The position numbers and the translations under genes were made by a program. A DNA stretch of 35,334 nucleotides from Candidatus Aerophobetes bacterium Ae_b3a (lineage in GTDB: Bacteria > Aerophobota > Aerophobia > Aerophobales > AE-B3A). The notes below the pieces were generated by a model. The model had not been told where the DNA came from. It saw nothing but the letters and a program-made list of their open reading frames with translations, and did no database searches. Positions 1-9,979 of the stretch are shown here, piece by piece. The stretch lies in the NCBI GenBank assembly GCA_005223095.1, contig NJBQ01000015.1, forward strand, positions 1 through 35,334, written 5' to 3'. Position 1 is the first letter of the stretch. Every line of letters starts with the position of its first letter.

Positions 1-260
1 CTGTCAACTGATTAAGATAATTTTTGCTTTCAGGGTAAGTCACTTTTGGGAAGAGCCATTAGAGGGAAAATAGAGAAGTCTAGGACAAGCGATATGGTGG
101 TTACTCTGATTACCAAAAATCGTAACACTACTATACAACCTTATATTTCTTTGTCAAATCTCTCTTTCTTTTGGCTATAATGATAGCATAGCGTTTTAAG
201 AAGAAGAATAGTAGAAGTTATTACTTCAATTCCGATGTGCGAACACTGCTTGTAGAGGGG

Positions 261-938
261 TCAGGTCTTGATTGCTCGGACAACGTAGGTTACGCCGCCC
301 AGAATGAATCCGCCCGACACCCAGATGTACAGAAGCGTAGGATAAATCAAGATGGCTACTCCCACTGCTACATATACCAGGCCAGTGAAGACCAAACCCA
401 CCTTTTCAGTTCTGCTGATTTTGTTACTCATTCTATCTACCACCTCCATGAATAAAGGCATTTTCAAAGTTCTGGATACTACAGGATGTTCTTTGTTAAA
501 AAGAACCATGTTCTTTCTAACCTCATACCAGAAATCCGCAAAATAGACGATATTCAAAAAAAGTACACCGATAAGTATGGCAATAGCGTAACTCAGGGAA
601 GACCAATAGTCTCCCCAGGTGAGAAGAAATCCTATCTCATCCAAAAAGAATCCTAATCCTGCTCCGTATAGCAAAGGAGCTATCTTTTTTACTGTCCCTC
701 GCTTATAGTTGAGAGCAAGCCAACCGCCAATACAGAGAAGCACAAATCCATAGAAGAAATGATGAACGTGTAGCCCCTTTATGATAAGGTTCTTTCCCAG
801 ATAGGTCGCACTTTCCTGATATACGGGACTATCCGCCCCTGATATGATTACCCATAATCTGGCAAAAATAAAGGACAAGAAGAAAGAGGTCATTACCATA
901 AAAGGAATTGACTTGTCCTTCTTGCTGTCGGTCTTCAT
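261..938 (-). CDS. Polytopic integral membrane protein, unknown function (HVHHxxxG and LDE motifs between TM helices)
   Basis: 225-aa ORF with several hydrophobic helices; motif HVHHFFYGFVLL...GLGFFLDEIGFLL. Confidence 0.75.
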   Translation of the reverse strand: MKTDSKKDKSIPFMVMTSFFLSFIFARLWVIISGADSPVYQESATYLGKNLIIKGLHVHHFFYGFVLLCIGGWLALNYKRGTVKKIAPLLYGAGLGFFLDEIGFLLTWGDYWSSLSYAIAILIGVLFLNIVYFADFWYEVRKNMVLFNKEHPVVSRTLKMPLFMEVVDRMSNKISRTEKVGLVFTGLVYVAVGVAILIYPTLLYIWVSGGFILGGVTYVVRAIKT

Positions 939-1153
939 ACACGAACCCCTCTAGCAGTACCTTCTGGTGACAGGTTAGCCTAAGGCTGACTGCTTGTCAA
1001 GCTGACCAATTGACGCTATCCCTTTTCTGTGATAGCATAATTCCTATGAGTGGGAGAAAAGGCAAACAGTTAAAGATAAACATCGCGAAAGATTCTCTTG
1101 ATGAATTAAGAAATTATATGCTCTACCGAAGTGCACTTTTTGAAAAAACGTGA

Positions 1154-1247
1154 ATCGTATCTGGTATCTCGTATCTCGAAAAAAGACTTTTGAGTACTTA
1201 AAAGGATAGGTTATATTAGATACTAGATACGAACAACGAGATACGAT
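1154..1247. repeat. Imperfect inverted repeat built from GTATCTnG-type units
   Basis: Left arm atcgtatctggtatctcgtatctcg (1154-1178); right arm agatactagatacgaacaacgagatacgat (ending 1247) is largely its reverse complement. Confidence 0.6.
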
Positions 1248-1345
1248 AATGGCGACGGAAGAAATTGTCCTGAGGTATTTTTGAGAAAGTGGAAATAGTG
1301 GAGCAATTTGTAGTATTGGAGTTTCAATAATTCTTTAATTTAACA

Positions 1346-1390
1346 GGGGGAGCAGGCCGAAGGCCGTTGAGGGGGGATGTTTTCCCCCTT
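1346..1390 (+). repeat. Dispersed double-hairpin repeat, copy 1
   Basis: gggggagcaggccgaaggccgttgaggggggatgttttccccctt; near-identical copy at 24013-24058. Contains GGCC-GAA-GGCC and G-run/C-run hairpins. Confidence 0.8.
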
Positions 1391-1415
1391 AAATATCTTA
1401 AGGAGGCGAGATTAG

Positions 1416-1748
1416 ATGCAGATAAGCCGAAAAGAAGAGAAGGGAATTCACATTTTCTCCTTAGATGGGCGTTTTGATGCTCATTCTGCGGGAGATGTGG
1501 AGAAGGAGTTGAATCTCACTATATCTAAAGGAGCGCGTAAGTTGCTCCTTGATATGGATGGTGTGGAATATATCAGTAGTGCTGGATTAAGGGTACTTCT
1601 GGCAGTGGCGAAAAAACTGAAAAAGAAAGAGGGCGAGATAAAGCTCTGCTCTCTTAAGCCTTATGTAAAGGAAGTTTTCGATATTGCCGGTTTCACTCAA
1701 ATATTCAAAGTTCATAATACTACTGAGGAGGCAATCCAGGGATTCTGA
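1416..1748 (+). CDS. STAS-domain anti-sigma factor antagonist
   Basis: LLLDMDGVEYISSAGLRVLLAVAKKLK is the classic STAS motif with the phosphorylatable Ser; RBS aaggagg upstream. Confidence 0.92.
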   Translation: MQISRKEEKGIHIFSLDGRFDAHSAGDVEKELNLTISKGARKLLLDMDGVEYISSAGLRVLLAVAKKLKKKEGEIKLCSLKPYVKEVFDIAGFTQIFKVHNTTEEAIQGF

Positions 1749-1776
1749 ACTCCTGGATAGCAGAACGAGAGGGAAG

Positions 1777-2241
1777 ATGGGACAACAAGCTTCTTCTATT
1801 ACCTTAGAAGCTTCTTTGAAAAACCTGCAGGTGATAAGCAGTTTCCTGCATAAATGGGCTAAGAAGGCGAGTTTGTCTACTCACAGCGAAAACGAGCTGT
1901 TCCTGGCTGTGGAGGAGGCCTATATTAATATAGTCAAATATGCTTATCCAGAGTCTCTGGGTAAGGTGAGTATTCATTGTCGTATAGAGGAGGATAGTCT
2001 GATCTTAAAAATAAGGGATGAGGGGATTCCTTTTAATCCCTTACAACTTTCAGAACCTCACCTTGTTTCCTGCCTGAAAGAAAGAAAAGTGGGAGGTCTG
2101 GGAGTTTTTCTGATGCGAAGGTTTGTCGATAATGTGAAATATGAGAAAGAAGGAAAGTATAATGTCCTAACTTTGGTCAAGAGCAAGAAAAGGGACACAG
2201 AGTGCCAGGAAGGCGAAAGCAGAGAAGAGCGGGGAAGTTAG
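1777..2241 (+). CDS. RsbW-like serine-protein kinase / anti-sigma regulatory factor (HATPase_c_2)
   Basis: ENELFLAVEEAYINIVKYAYP (N box) and IRDEGIPFNP, KVGGLGVFLMRRFVDNVKYE (G boxes); internal ATG at 1777 is a better start than ORF start 1684. Confidence 0.88.
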   Translation: MGQQASSITLEASLKNLQVISSFLHKWAKKASLSTHSENELFLAVEEAYINIVKYAYPESLGKVSIHCRIEEDSLILKIRDEGIPFNPLQLSEPHLVSCLKERKVGGLGVFLMRRFVDNVKYEKEGKYNVLTLVKSKKRDTECQEGESREERGS

Positions 2242-2242
2242 G

Positions 2243-4177
2243 ATGCAGAACTCTATTTTAGAAGTAGAACTTCTATTCTTGCTGATTGAAAAAATATGTA
2301 TAGTAGTTGTTGCTGCCTACCTGATAACCCGCACGAAATATTTCCACAGGGTAATTGACAAACAGCCCTCCTTCCGGGACCGTCTGATATTAACATTGTT
2401 TTTTGGCGGGTTTTCCATATACGGTACCTATAGTGGAATAGAAATATTCGGTGCTGTTGCCAATATCAGAGACCTTGCTCCCATAATTGCTGGTCTAATT
2501 GGAGGACCCTTTATTGGCTTGGCAGTCGGCTTAATCGGTGGAATACATCGCTATTTTCTGGGTGGGTTTACTGCTATCCCTTGCGCTCTGGCTACCATAA
2601 TTTCTGGCGTTTTGGCTGGTCTGATTTATCAGCTTAGAAAGAAAGAGTTTATTGGGATCCCTTGGGCAGCTCTTTTTGCCGTTTCTATGGAATCCTTCCA
2701 TATGCTTCTTACCCTTTTGATAGCCAGGCCCTTTGCTGACGCTCTTCAGGTGGTTAAAGAGGTTGGTATACCGATGATTGGTGCCAACTCAATAGGAGTT
2801 GCTATCTTTGCCCTAATCATAGTTAACCTGATAAAGGAGAAAAGGACCAGTTGGGAGAGAGACAGATACTATGCGGAGTTGGAACGCAAAGTTTATGAAA
2901 TGGAGAAATTATATCGGTTGGGGGTCCAGGTAAGTTCCACCCTTGATATTAATGTGGTGTTGGATTTTTGTATAAATACAACGGTAGAGGTGCTGGAGGC
3001 CAGAGTAGGTTTCCTCCTTTTAGCGGATGAGCAGAGTAGCAGGCTATTTCTTGCTACAATGGCAAAATCAGAGGACAAAATCCCCCACTCCCAGGGCTTA
3101 TCATCAACAGATTCTGTGAGAATCGTCAAGCCACAGAAAGTGTGGTTGGAACCCGGAAAAGGTATTGCTGGCAGGGTAGCTAAAGATAAGAAATCACTAC
3201 TGGTCAATAGTGTTGATAGCAAAGAACGCTTAAATCGTATTTATGAGAATTGCCGGTTTGAGGTTAAGTCGGTTCTCTCGGTGCCATTACTGGTGAAGGA
3301 TAAGGTTATCGGGGTTATCCAGGTTTGCAATAAAAGAAAGGACGTTGTTTTCAGAAAGGAGGATGAACATCTGCTTGTTTCTTTTGCCGTACATGCAGCG
3401 ATAGCTATTGAAAACGCTAAGCTCTACCAGGAGGTAGCGGAGAAGGAAAGAATGAAAAAGGAGTTGGAGATCGCCCATCAGCTCCAGACAAGTCTTCTTC
3501 CTGAGAATCCTCCTCAGGTTAAGGGCTATGAGATTGGAGCAATGAGTGTTCCAGCTACGGAAGTGGGTGGTGACTTCTATGATTTTATTGATGTTAGCGA
3601 GGGTAAAATTGGTTTCGTTATCGCTGATGTTGCGGGGAAGGGACTACCGGCAGCTTTATTCATGGCCCTTTCTCGAAGTTTTCTACGGGCTGAGGCAATT
3701 GGGAACCTGGAAGCAAAGACAGTTATGGAAAAAACCAACCGATTAATTAGTGGGGATGCACGGGAGGGAATGTTCGTAACTGCTTTCTATGCTATTTTGG
3801 ATATTGCTGGCAAGAACTTAAGACTTTCCAATGCCGGTCACAATCCGCCCCTTCTTTTTCATTCAAGCACGGGTGAATGTGAGGAACTGCGAATAGAGGG
3901 CATAGCTCTGGGTGCTTTTGCAGAGGCCAGGTTTCAGGAGAAAGAAATTATTCTCAGGAAAGGTGATGTGGTAGTTTTCTATACCGATGGTGTCGTGGAA
4001 GCTATTGACAATAATAACCAACAGTTCGGGATGGAAAGACTCATTAAGATATTTCATGATAAGCCTTATCTTCAAGCCACTCAGTTGGTTGAATTAATAA
4101 AGAAAGAAGTGGAGCAGTTTACAGAAGGTCAACCTCAATTTGATGATTTTACTCTGGTAGTGCTAAAGGTAGTCTAG
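2243..4177 (+). CDS. Sensor PP2C phosphatase: LytS-type 5TM N-terminus, GAF domain, SpoIIE/RsbU phosphatase
   Basis: N-terminal RDLAPIIAGLIGGPFIGLAVGLIGGIHRYFLGG (5TM-5TMR_LYT-like), GAF-like middle, then VGGDFYDF...IADVAGKGLPAALFM...VVFYTDGVVEA...DDFTLVVLKV. Confidence 0.9.
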   Translation: MQNSILEVELLFLLIEKICIVVVAAYLITRTKYFHRVIDKQPSFRDRLILTLFFGGFSIYGTYSGIEIFGAVANIRDLAPIIAGLIGGPFIGLAVGLIGGIHRYFLGGFTAIPCALATIISGVLAGLIYQLRKKEFIGIPWAALFAVSMESFHMLLTLLIARPFADALQVVKEVGIPMIGANSIGVAIFALIIVNLIKEKRTSWERDRYYAELERKVYEMEKLYRLGVQVSSTLDINVVLDFCINTTVEVLEARVGFLLLADEQSSRLFLATMAKSEDKIPHSQGLSSTDSVRIVKPQKVWLEPGKGIAGRVAKDKKSLLVNSVDSKERLNRIYENCRFEVKSVLSVPLLVKDKVIGVIQVCNKRKDVVFRKEDEHLLVSFAVHAAIAIENAKLYQEVAEKERMKKELEIAHQLQTSLLPENPPQVKGYEIGAMSVPATEVGGDFYDFIDVSEGKIGFVIADVAGKGLPAALFMALSRSFLRAEAIGNLEAKTVMEKTNRLISGDAREGMFVTAFYAILDIAGKNLRLSNAGHNPPLLFHSSTGECEELRIEGIALGAFAEARFQEKEIILRKGDVVVFYTDGVVEAIDNNNQQFGMERLIKIFHDKPYLQATQLVELIKKEVEQFTEGQPQFDDFTLVVLKVV

Positions 4178-4204
4178 CCGCACTCATAAAAGCGAATCTT
4201 TATT

Positions 4205-5932
4205 CTACATCATATCCAGGCGATGAGAGAAATCCTTCAAGCCCTTTACGAAAGGAATAAGAGGCGGAACCTCATCTGGATCTATGAGGCAATCAATAAC
4301 AGTTGGCTTTCCCGACGCGATAGCCTTTGGCAAAAGTTGCTTGAGTTCATTAGGTTTCTCAATCCGATATCCTACAGCACCCAAGCCTTCTGCCACTTTG
4401 GCCAAGTCAACCCTCTTAAAAGTTGTAACTACGGTATTGTTGCCCAAGGAGAATTTTTGGAGTTCATCAACCAGGCCAAGTTTTGCATTATTCTGCACCA
4501 CCCAGACAACCGGGATATCATGGCTTACTGCCGTAGCAACCTCCATTCCGTTCATCAGAAAGCATCCATCTCCCACCAGGGCTACTACCGGACGATCTCC
4601 GGCAGCCAGTTTTCCTCCTATGGCTGCGGCTGATGCGTACCCCATAGTTAGCATTCCAAAGGCAGAGATGAAGGCATCCGGTCTGCGAAATTTCATATAG
4701 TGGATGGCCCAACAGATATGATTCCCTGTATCCACAAAGAGAATGGCATCTTGCGGCAAGGCCTCCTCTAGTTCTTTGACCATACGTTGTGGCTTAACCG
4801 GTATCGAATCAGATTTTATCTTTTCAGGTTCAAGATACATTCCTATCTCTCGCCGAAGTCCGGCAATCTTCTTTTCCCGGTCTTTCCCTTTTTTCTTTTG
4901 TTCAATGAGATGCCGTAAAACACGGAAGGAAATTTCATCAACAATTGTGCGGGCATCGCCAATCAGTGGGATATCAGCTCGGTAGTTCTTGCCAATTTCG
5001 GTGGGGTCAATATTGATATGAATGAGACATTTTGAAGGTGCCAGTCGAGGATCCCAGGACATAGTGGTGATTTGGTTGAGACTGGCTCCAATGACTAATA
5101 GCAGGTCAGTTTGATTTGATTTAATGTACTTTTCAGCCAGAGGTGAACCAGAAAGACCGAGTACTCCCAGGGATAAAGGATGGTCCTCAGGGAAAGCACC
5201 TTTTGCTTTGGGTGTTGTAGCTACTGGAATACTCAACATCTCAGCCAGTTCCCGGATCTCTTCGCAAGCCCCGGAAGTTATGCTGCCACTGCCTATTAGT
5301 ATTACCGGCCAACTAGCACCTCCTAGCTCTTGGGCTGCCTCTATCACCAAACGGCGGTCAAAGTACTCGGCAGGGTGTCTATGGGTTGAAGGTGATGGAA
5401 GATCAACCTCGAGTTCTTCTGACATGATATCTTTGGGCAGACTAAGGTGCACTGGCCCTTTCTTTCCGGTAAGAGCGACTCTTAACGCTTCCCGTAATTG
5501 ATCCATTGCTTTGTACTTGGAAATTATCATTGAGCTTTGCTTGGTGATGGGATCGAACATGGAGACAGAATCGATTCCTTCCTTGGTTGAATCTTGGAAA
5601 GTTCCCTTACCGTATGCCGAAGTAGAGACTTGACCGGTGAGAACTAATATAGGAACATTATCTACAAAGGCATTAGCCACTCCAGTGACAAGGTTAGTAG
5701 CCCCTGGCCCTGAAGTCCCAAAGCATACCCCTAAAGATCCTTTAACTCTGGCATAACCATCAGCCATAAAGGCTGCACCTTGCTCGTGTTTGGCAAGAAT
5801 TGGTTTGATGTTATGGTTACGATTACAGGCGGCAAATAATGGCACCAGACTGGTACCCGGAACACCGAATATATACTCTACTTTCTCAGCTTCCAGATAT
5901 TTTAGTATGATATCGGCTACTGTTATTCCCAT
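4205..5932 (-). CDS. Thiamine-diphosphate-dependent enzyme, acetolactate synthase large-subunit-like
   Basis: ORF 4205..6100; MGITVADIILKYLEAEKVEYIFGVPG start at 5932 is more likely. HEQGAAFMADGYAR, GTSGPGATNLVTGVANA and VGDGCFLMNGMEVATAV (ThDP motif). Confidence 0.85.
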   Translation of the reverse strand: MGITVADIILKYLEAEKVEYIFGVPGTSLVPLFAACNRNHNIKPILAKHEQGAAFMADGYARVKGSLGVCFGTSGPGATNLVTGVANAFVDNVPILVLTGQVSTSAYGKGTFQDSTKEGIDSVSMFDPITKQSSMIISKYKAMDQLREALRVALTGKKGPVHLSLPKDIMSEELEVDLPSPSTHRHPAEYFDRRLVIEAAQELGGASWPVILIGSGSITSGACEEIRELAEMLSIPVATTPKAKGAFPEDHPLSLGVLGLSGSPLAEKYIKSNQTDLLLVIGASLNQITTMSWDPRLAPSKCLIHINIDPTEIGKNYRADIPLIGDARTIVDEISFRVLRHLIEQKKKGKDREKKIAGLRREIGMYLEPEKIKSDSIPVKPQRMVKELEEALPQDAILFVDTGNHICWAIHYMKFRRPDAFISAFGMLTMGYASAAAIGGKLAAGDRPVVALVGDGCFLMNGMEVATAVSHDIPVVWVVQNNAKLGLVDELQKFSLGNNTVVTTFKRVDLAKVAEGLGAVGYRIEKPNELKQLLPKAIASGKPTVIDCLIDPDEVPPLIPFVKGLKDFSHRLDMM

Positions 5933-6066
5933 GGTTCTGATAATCTCCTTTCTCTTATTTCCCGTGTGAGCGACCCCGCTTACGTCAGGTGCAAGTATAA
6001 TAGCAAGTTCGTAGCATTTTGTCAAATTTTGGGATGATTCATACCCGAGTCCTGCCACCTCCCTTT

Positions 6067-6094
6067 TTGACACCGGCCGTTTTTTAGTTAAAAT
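6067..6094 (+). promoter_or_regulatory. Sigma70-type promoter upstream of pilT-like gene
   Basis: TTGACA (6067-6072), 16-nt spacer, TAAAAT (6089-6094). Confidence 0.5.
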
Positions 6095-6140
6095 AGACAA
6101 GTATACTTATATCAGCATAATTGAGGGGAGGCAAAGCAAA

Positions 6141-7205
6141 GTGATGGATATATATTCGCTGTTGGCGGAAATGAGGAAAAGAAAGGCTTCTGATTTACAC
6201 ATCATAGCGGGAAGTCCGATACTATTTCGAATAGACGGACGCCTGGCATCGGCAAAAAAAAAGAAGGTAAATGCTGAGGAGTCTAAGCTCCTTGTTCACT
6301 CTTTAATGAATAAGGAGCAGCAAAAGAGATTTGAGCAGACACATGATCTGGACTTTTCTTTGAGCGTTCCCGAAATAGGGCGTTTCAGAATAAATGTCCA
6401 TCTCCAGAGAGGATCAGTAGCCACCGCTATTAGACAGCTTCCTTCTTCGGTACTTTCTTTGACCGAACTCCATCTTCCTCCAATCCTCAAAGAATTGGCT
6501 CTTCGAGAAAAGGGATTGATACTGGTCACCGGGCCAACGGGATGTGGAAAATCGACAACTCTATCAGCTATGCTGGATATAATTAATAATGAAAAAGCGG
6601 TCCATGTCATAACTATTGAGGACCCTATTGAATATCTTCATTCTGATAGAAAGAGCGCTATTGAGCAAAGAGAGGTGGGAACCGATACCCTGTCTTTCAC
6701 TGATTCACTGAAATACGCTTTACATCAAGACCCTGATGTTATTTTAGTGGGGGAAATGAGAGACCTAGAAACCATTGCTGCTACCATCACAGCAGCTGAG
6801 GCAGGTCATCTGGTCCTGGCTACCTTACATACTCGCGATGCTGCTCAGGCTATTGATAGAATTGTGGATGTATTTCCTCCTCTTCAACAATCTCAGATAA
6901 GGCTGCAACTTTCTCTGTCCTTGGAGGCAGTAGTGGCTCAAAATCTTCTTCCGCGAAAATACGGCGAGGGAAGGATACCTGCAGTAGAGATTTTGGTTGC
7001 TACTCCAGCAGTACGCAATTTAATTCGCAATGCCGAGATTCATCAACTTTATTTAGTTATGGAAACGGGAGCCAAGTTCGGGATGCAGACGATGGACCAA
7101 GCACTGAAGAATCTGGTGAAAGGAGGTCATATAGATCCATCATTGGCCTCAAGGTTGGCCAGACAGGCCAAAGATTTTCGAGGTTCGTTGAAAAGTGGTT
7201 TATAG
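6141..7205 (+). CDS. pilT: Type IV pilus retraction ATPase, PilT-like
   Basis: KRKASDLHIIAGSPILFRIDGRL, Walker A GPTGCGKSTT, Walker B DPDVILVGEMRD, ATLHTRDA; GTG 6141 or ATG 6144 start. Confidence 0.93.
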   Translation: MMDIYSLLAEMRKRKASDLHIIAGSPILFRIDGRLASAKKKKVNAEESKLLVHSLMNKEQQKRFEQTHDLDFSLSVPEIGRFRINVHLQRGSVATAIRQLPSSVLSLTELHLPPILKELALREKGLILVTGPTGCGKSTTLSAMLDIINNEKAVHVITIEDPIEYLHSDRKSAIEQREVGTDTLSFTDSLKYALHQDPDVILVGEMRDLETIAATITAAEAGHLVLATLHTRDAAQAIDRIVDVFPPLQQSQIRLQLSLSLEAVVAQNLLPRKYGEGRIPAVEILVATPAVRNLIRNAEIHQLYLVMETGAKFGMQTMDQALKNLVKGGHIDPSLASRLARQAKDFRGSLKSGL

Positions 7206-7336
7206 GTCTTAGCAGGGAATTCACCCGACTTTGGAGGTTCAGCGCTGAAACCGGTAAAAGAAGGTCTCTCGCCTCGCTTCCTGATCACTTGATTCTTTTT
7301 CATGAAGTAGTTTGGTAGACTGAGGTCGGTAAAGAC

Positions 7337-7375
7337 GAGAGCAAAGGTAAAAGCCAGGCAGTTGCCTTTGCTCTC
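7337..7375. terminator. Candidate bidirectional terminator between convergent pilT and lolA-like genes
   Basis: Perfect 11-bp inverted repeat GAGAGCAAAGG (7337-7347) / CCTTTGCTCTC (7365-7375); weak T tail (attatt). Confidence 0.5.
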
Positions 7376-7402
7376 ATTATTGGGCTAGGCTGCCATGATT
7401 GG

Positions 7403-8152
7403 CTAATCTGATTTCTGCTCCTCGAATGCCTCAAACATGGTCTTCATCATTTCCACCATGTCCAGGGGTTGCACGCCCTCGGGGACCTGGAAAGTAAATA
7501 GTTCGTCAGAGATCTTTTCATTAAGATTAATTACCGTAAGTTCGACATCAGAGGTAACATTTTCTGCCTCATCATAGGTTATTACCCGGTAAATGAAGTA
7601 GTCTTCCTTATTTGCCCAGGTTTCTGTCTGCCCGTCTTTTAGAACATAGAAGCTCTTTCCTTTCCACTCATTCTCGCTGATCTCCATTTCTTTTTCAGGC
7701 GAGAATTGAGGAGAGAAGAAATTCAAAACAACTCCCTCCAATTTATTTACAATCTCCTGTAGTTGTGCCCTTGCTAAGCCTGGAAGGTCAGCCGATTTGG
7801 TGAGGTCTATGGCAATCAGCTCATTGGTGGCCTCCGAATAAATCCAGAAAACTTTTCCGTCAAAGACTATTGTGTCCTTCTCTGCTGCTCCTTTTTCTCC
7901 GGAGCCAGAAGCAATTGCCTCTATTTCCATTCGAAACTTACCTTCTTTGGCCCATATCTTCCCTTCTCCCTGTAGTTCCTTTCCTTTTTCGGTTCTCTGG
8001 ATGTATATATCTGCTTGGAAAGTAGTGAGTTCCTGGTAGTTATCCCTAATTTTTTTGATGAGTGTTTCCTGATCGGCTCCCTGGGCGGTGCCAATCAGGA
8101 AAAACAGGCCTAAAACCACCATTCCTGCACTAATACTCACGATTTTCCTCAT
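7403..8152 (-). CDS. LolA-like outer-membrane lipoprotein carrier protein
   Basis: Signal peptide, then IRDNYQELTTFQADIYIQRTEKGKELQGEGKIWAKEGKFRMEIEA...DTIVFDGKVFWIYSEATNE, typical of LolA/LolA-like folds. Confidence 0.8.
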   Translation of the reverse strand: MRKIVSISAGMVVLGLFFLIGTAQGADQETLIKKIRDNYQELTTFQADIYIQRTEKGKELQGEGKIWAKEGKFRMEIEAIASGSGEKGAAEKDTIVFDGKVFWIYSEATNELIAIDLTKSADLPGLARAQLQEIVNKLEGVVLNFFSPQFSPEKEMEISENEWKGKSFYVLKDGQTETWANKEDYFIYRVITYDEAENVTSDVELTVINLNEKISDELFTFQVPEGVQPLDMVEMMKTMFEAFEEQKSD

Positions 8153-8182
8153 CTGTTCGACTCCTTTTCTCTATTTTATTCC

Positions 8183-8211
8183 TTTCTACCGTCAAACTCC
8201 GTAAGTGTCAA
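8183..8211 (-). promoter_or_regulatory. Candidate promoter for the LolA-like gene
   Basis: On minus strand TTGACA (8211-8206), 17-nt spacer, TAGAAA (8188-8183). Confidence 0.4.
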
Positions 8212-8274
8212 AACTTTTTTTCTTCTGGCTATCATGATACTGCACACTTTTTTAACAAGACTCCCCGGGGTTTT

Positions 8275-9921
8275 TTATTTATCTAGGAAGCCTATTCTTC
8301 CCTCAATCCGTGGTGAAATCGGGGTATGGCGCTGAATATAGCCAGCCAGAATATCAGTACTGAACATAGTGGTGTTCTCTTTAGGTATATCCTCTCTGAG
8401 AAGAACATAGTAACCGTCACCTCCGCTGGCAGTCCACTTATTTACCAACACTGTATAGGTTGCTGAGGGGTCCAGTGGAGTCCAAGAGCCACTTAGATAG
8501 ACTTCAGCCTTAATGATCCTGGAACCAGGATTGATCAGTTTAGAGATGCCTCTTTTCAAATATACCGCACAGAAGGATGGCTTACTGAGGTCAATGGTTA
8601 TCCTGAGGCCAGCCATCTGAAAAAATCCGCCTGAACCCGCTCTACTGTTATCCGGACATTCGTCACCTTGAACCCTCAAGGCGGAGGCTGAAATCTCCAG
8701 GAGTTGTTTCAGGTCAGTCCCATTCATTTCGACGCTCACCACCTCGTTCCTGAAGGGGATAATCTCGTTTACCGTAAGATAGGATATTGGTCCAGCAGGG
8801 TATACCTTGTCGCCCCGAATTGCTCCGCTGTTAACCAAAGCAATGTCCGCATGGGTGAACCAGGCCAGCCAGGAATCTGCTATGAAATTACCCAGATTTG
8901 ACTCATGCATGCGCACTACATCTTTACGGGCATCAAGATCAAGGGAAGATTTACCAATAATCTGTCCCAGGCGATCTTTATATTTCGCCATATAGGGCGC
9001 GATGAGATGGCGGATTTTAGGCTCGTACCCTACTGTTGAATCGAGTAAAATCTTCTCCCAGGTAGGATTCACAATTTCACCATCAGTGAAGGTGAAGCGG
9101 AGGACACCCAGATACTCACCCCTGGCACCATCTTGCACTATTATTGTATTGCCACAGGTCTCATAGAAATATTGGTGATCGTGACCACCAACAATGATAT
9201 CTATCCCGGCTATTTTCTTTGCCAACTGACGATCCAGTTCAATTCCAATGTGGGTGAGAGCAATTATGAGGTCACATTTTTCCTTGAGCAGGCTATCCAC
9301 GGCTTTTTGAGCCATTGATATGATATCCTGATTTACGGTAGTGCCATCGCCGGGGCTGCATACTTTAAGGAAGTCAGGGGTCATCATCCCGAAAACACCA
9401 ATCTTGATGTGTGGCGTCTTTTTGATAATGTAGGGCAGTATTCGGTCTCGCAGCTCCTGGTCATCAATAATTAAATTGGCCGAGACCACCGGGAAAGTGG
9501 CAAAATTGAGGGCATCTTTATAGGTCTCGGCTCCGAGGTCGAACTCGTGGTTTCCCGCTGTAACAATGTCGTAGCCGGCAAGACTCATGCCGCGCATCTC
9601 TGGCTCGCCATGGAATATGGAAAAGAGAGGGGGGATCAGATCATCACCCGATGAAAGCAATAGAGCGTCGTCTACTTGGCTACGGATTTTTCTGGCCGCT
9701 GAAGCGATTCGCTCCAGTCCGCCTACTGTAAGTTGTTTGCCGTCATCGTCAACTGTATAGGGGGTTATGCAACTCTGCAAATCAGCAGTGGTCATGATGG
9801 CAATAGTAGTCTTAGTAGAAGCCTGGGCAGGCTTTTTCTGACAGGCAGACGATAACAGCACTGCCAGAGAGACACCCAGAGCCATAGTTAGCAACGACCA
9901 AAGCCACTTTTTGTTTTTCAT
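8275..9921 (-). CDS. 5'-nucleotidase/UshA-like bifunctional metallophosphatase, putative lipoprotein
   Basis: Lipobox-like LLSSACQ; IMTTADLQSCITPYT, AGNHEFDLG, LTHIG, GGHDHQYF (metallophosphatase) and HESNLGNFIADSWLAW...ALVNSGAIRGD (5_nucleotid_C). Confidence 0.9.
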   Translation of the reverse strand: MKNKKWLWSLLTMALGVSLAVLLSSACQKKPAQASTKTTIAIMTTADLQSCITPYTVDDDGKQLTVGGLERIASAARKIRSQVDDALLLSSGDDLIPPLFSIFHGEPEMRGMSLAGYDIVTAGNHEFDLGAETYKDALNFATFPVVSANLIIDDQELRDRILPYIIKKTPHIKIGVFGMMTPDFLKVCSPGDGTTVNQDIISMAQKAVDSLLKEKCDLIIALTHIGIELDRQLAKKIAGIDIIVGGHDHQYFYETCGNTIIVQDGARGEYLGVLRFTFTDGEIVNPTWEKILLDSTVGYEPKIRHLIAPYMAKYKDRLGQIIGKSSLDLDARKDVVRMHESNLGNFIADSWLAWFTHADIALVNSGAIRGDKVYPAGPISYLTVNEIIPFRNEVVSVEMNGTDLKQLLEISASALRVQGDECPDNSRAGSGGFFQMAGLRITIDLSKPSFCAVYLKRGISKLINPGSRIIKAEVYLSGSWTPLDPSATYTVLVNKWTASGGDGYYVLLREDIPKENTTMFSTDILAGYIQRHTPISPRIEGRIGFLDK

Positions 9922-9979
9922 ATCTTACTCCTGCCATAGTCTCATTATTCTATCTTGTGCAGCTCTTGCTATTTTTCTT

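Noticed and set aside
1371-1390. G-run/C-run hairpin as an intrinsic terminator
   Set aside because: The T-run lies in the loop rather than after the stem, and the same unit recurs elsewhere, so a repeat/structured element is a better description.
4223-5501. Plus-strand ORFs 4223..4633, 4284..4700, 4743..4985, 5124..5501
   Set aside because: Antisense to the well-supported ThDP enzyme gene; no family motifs.
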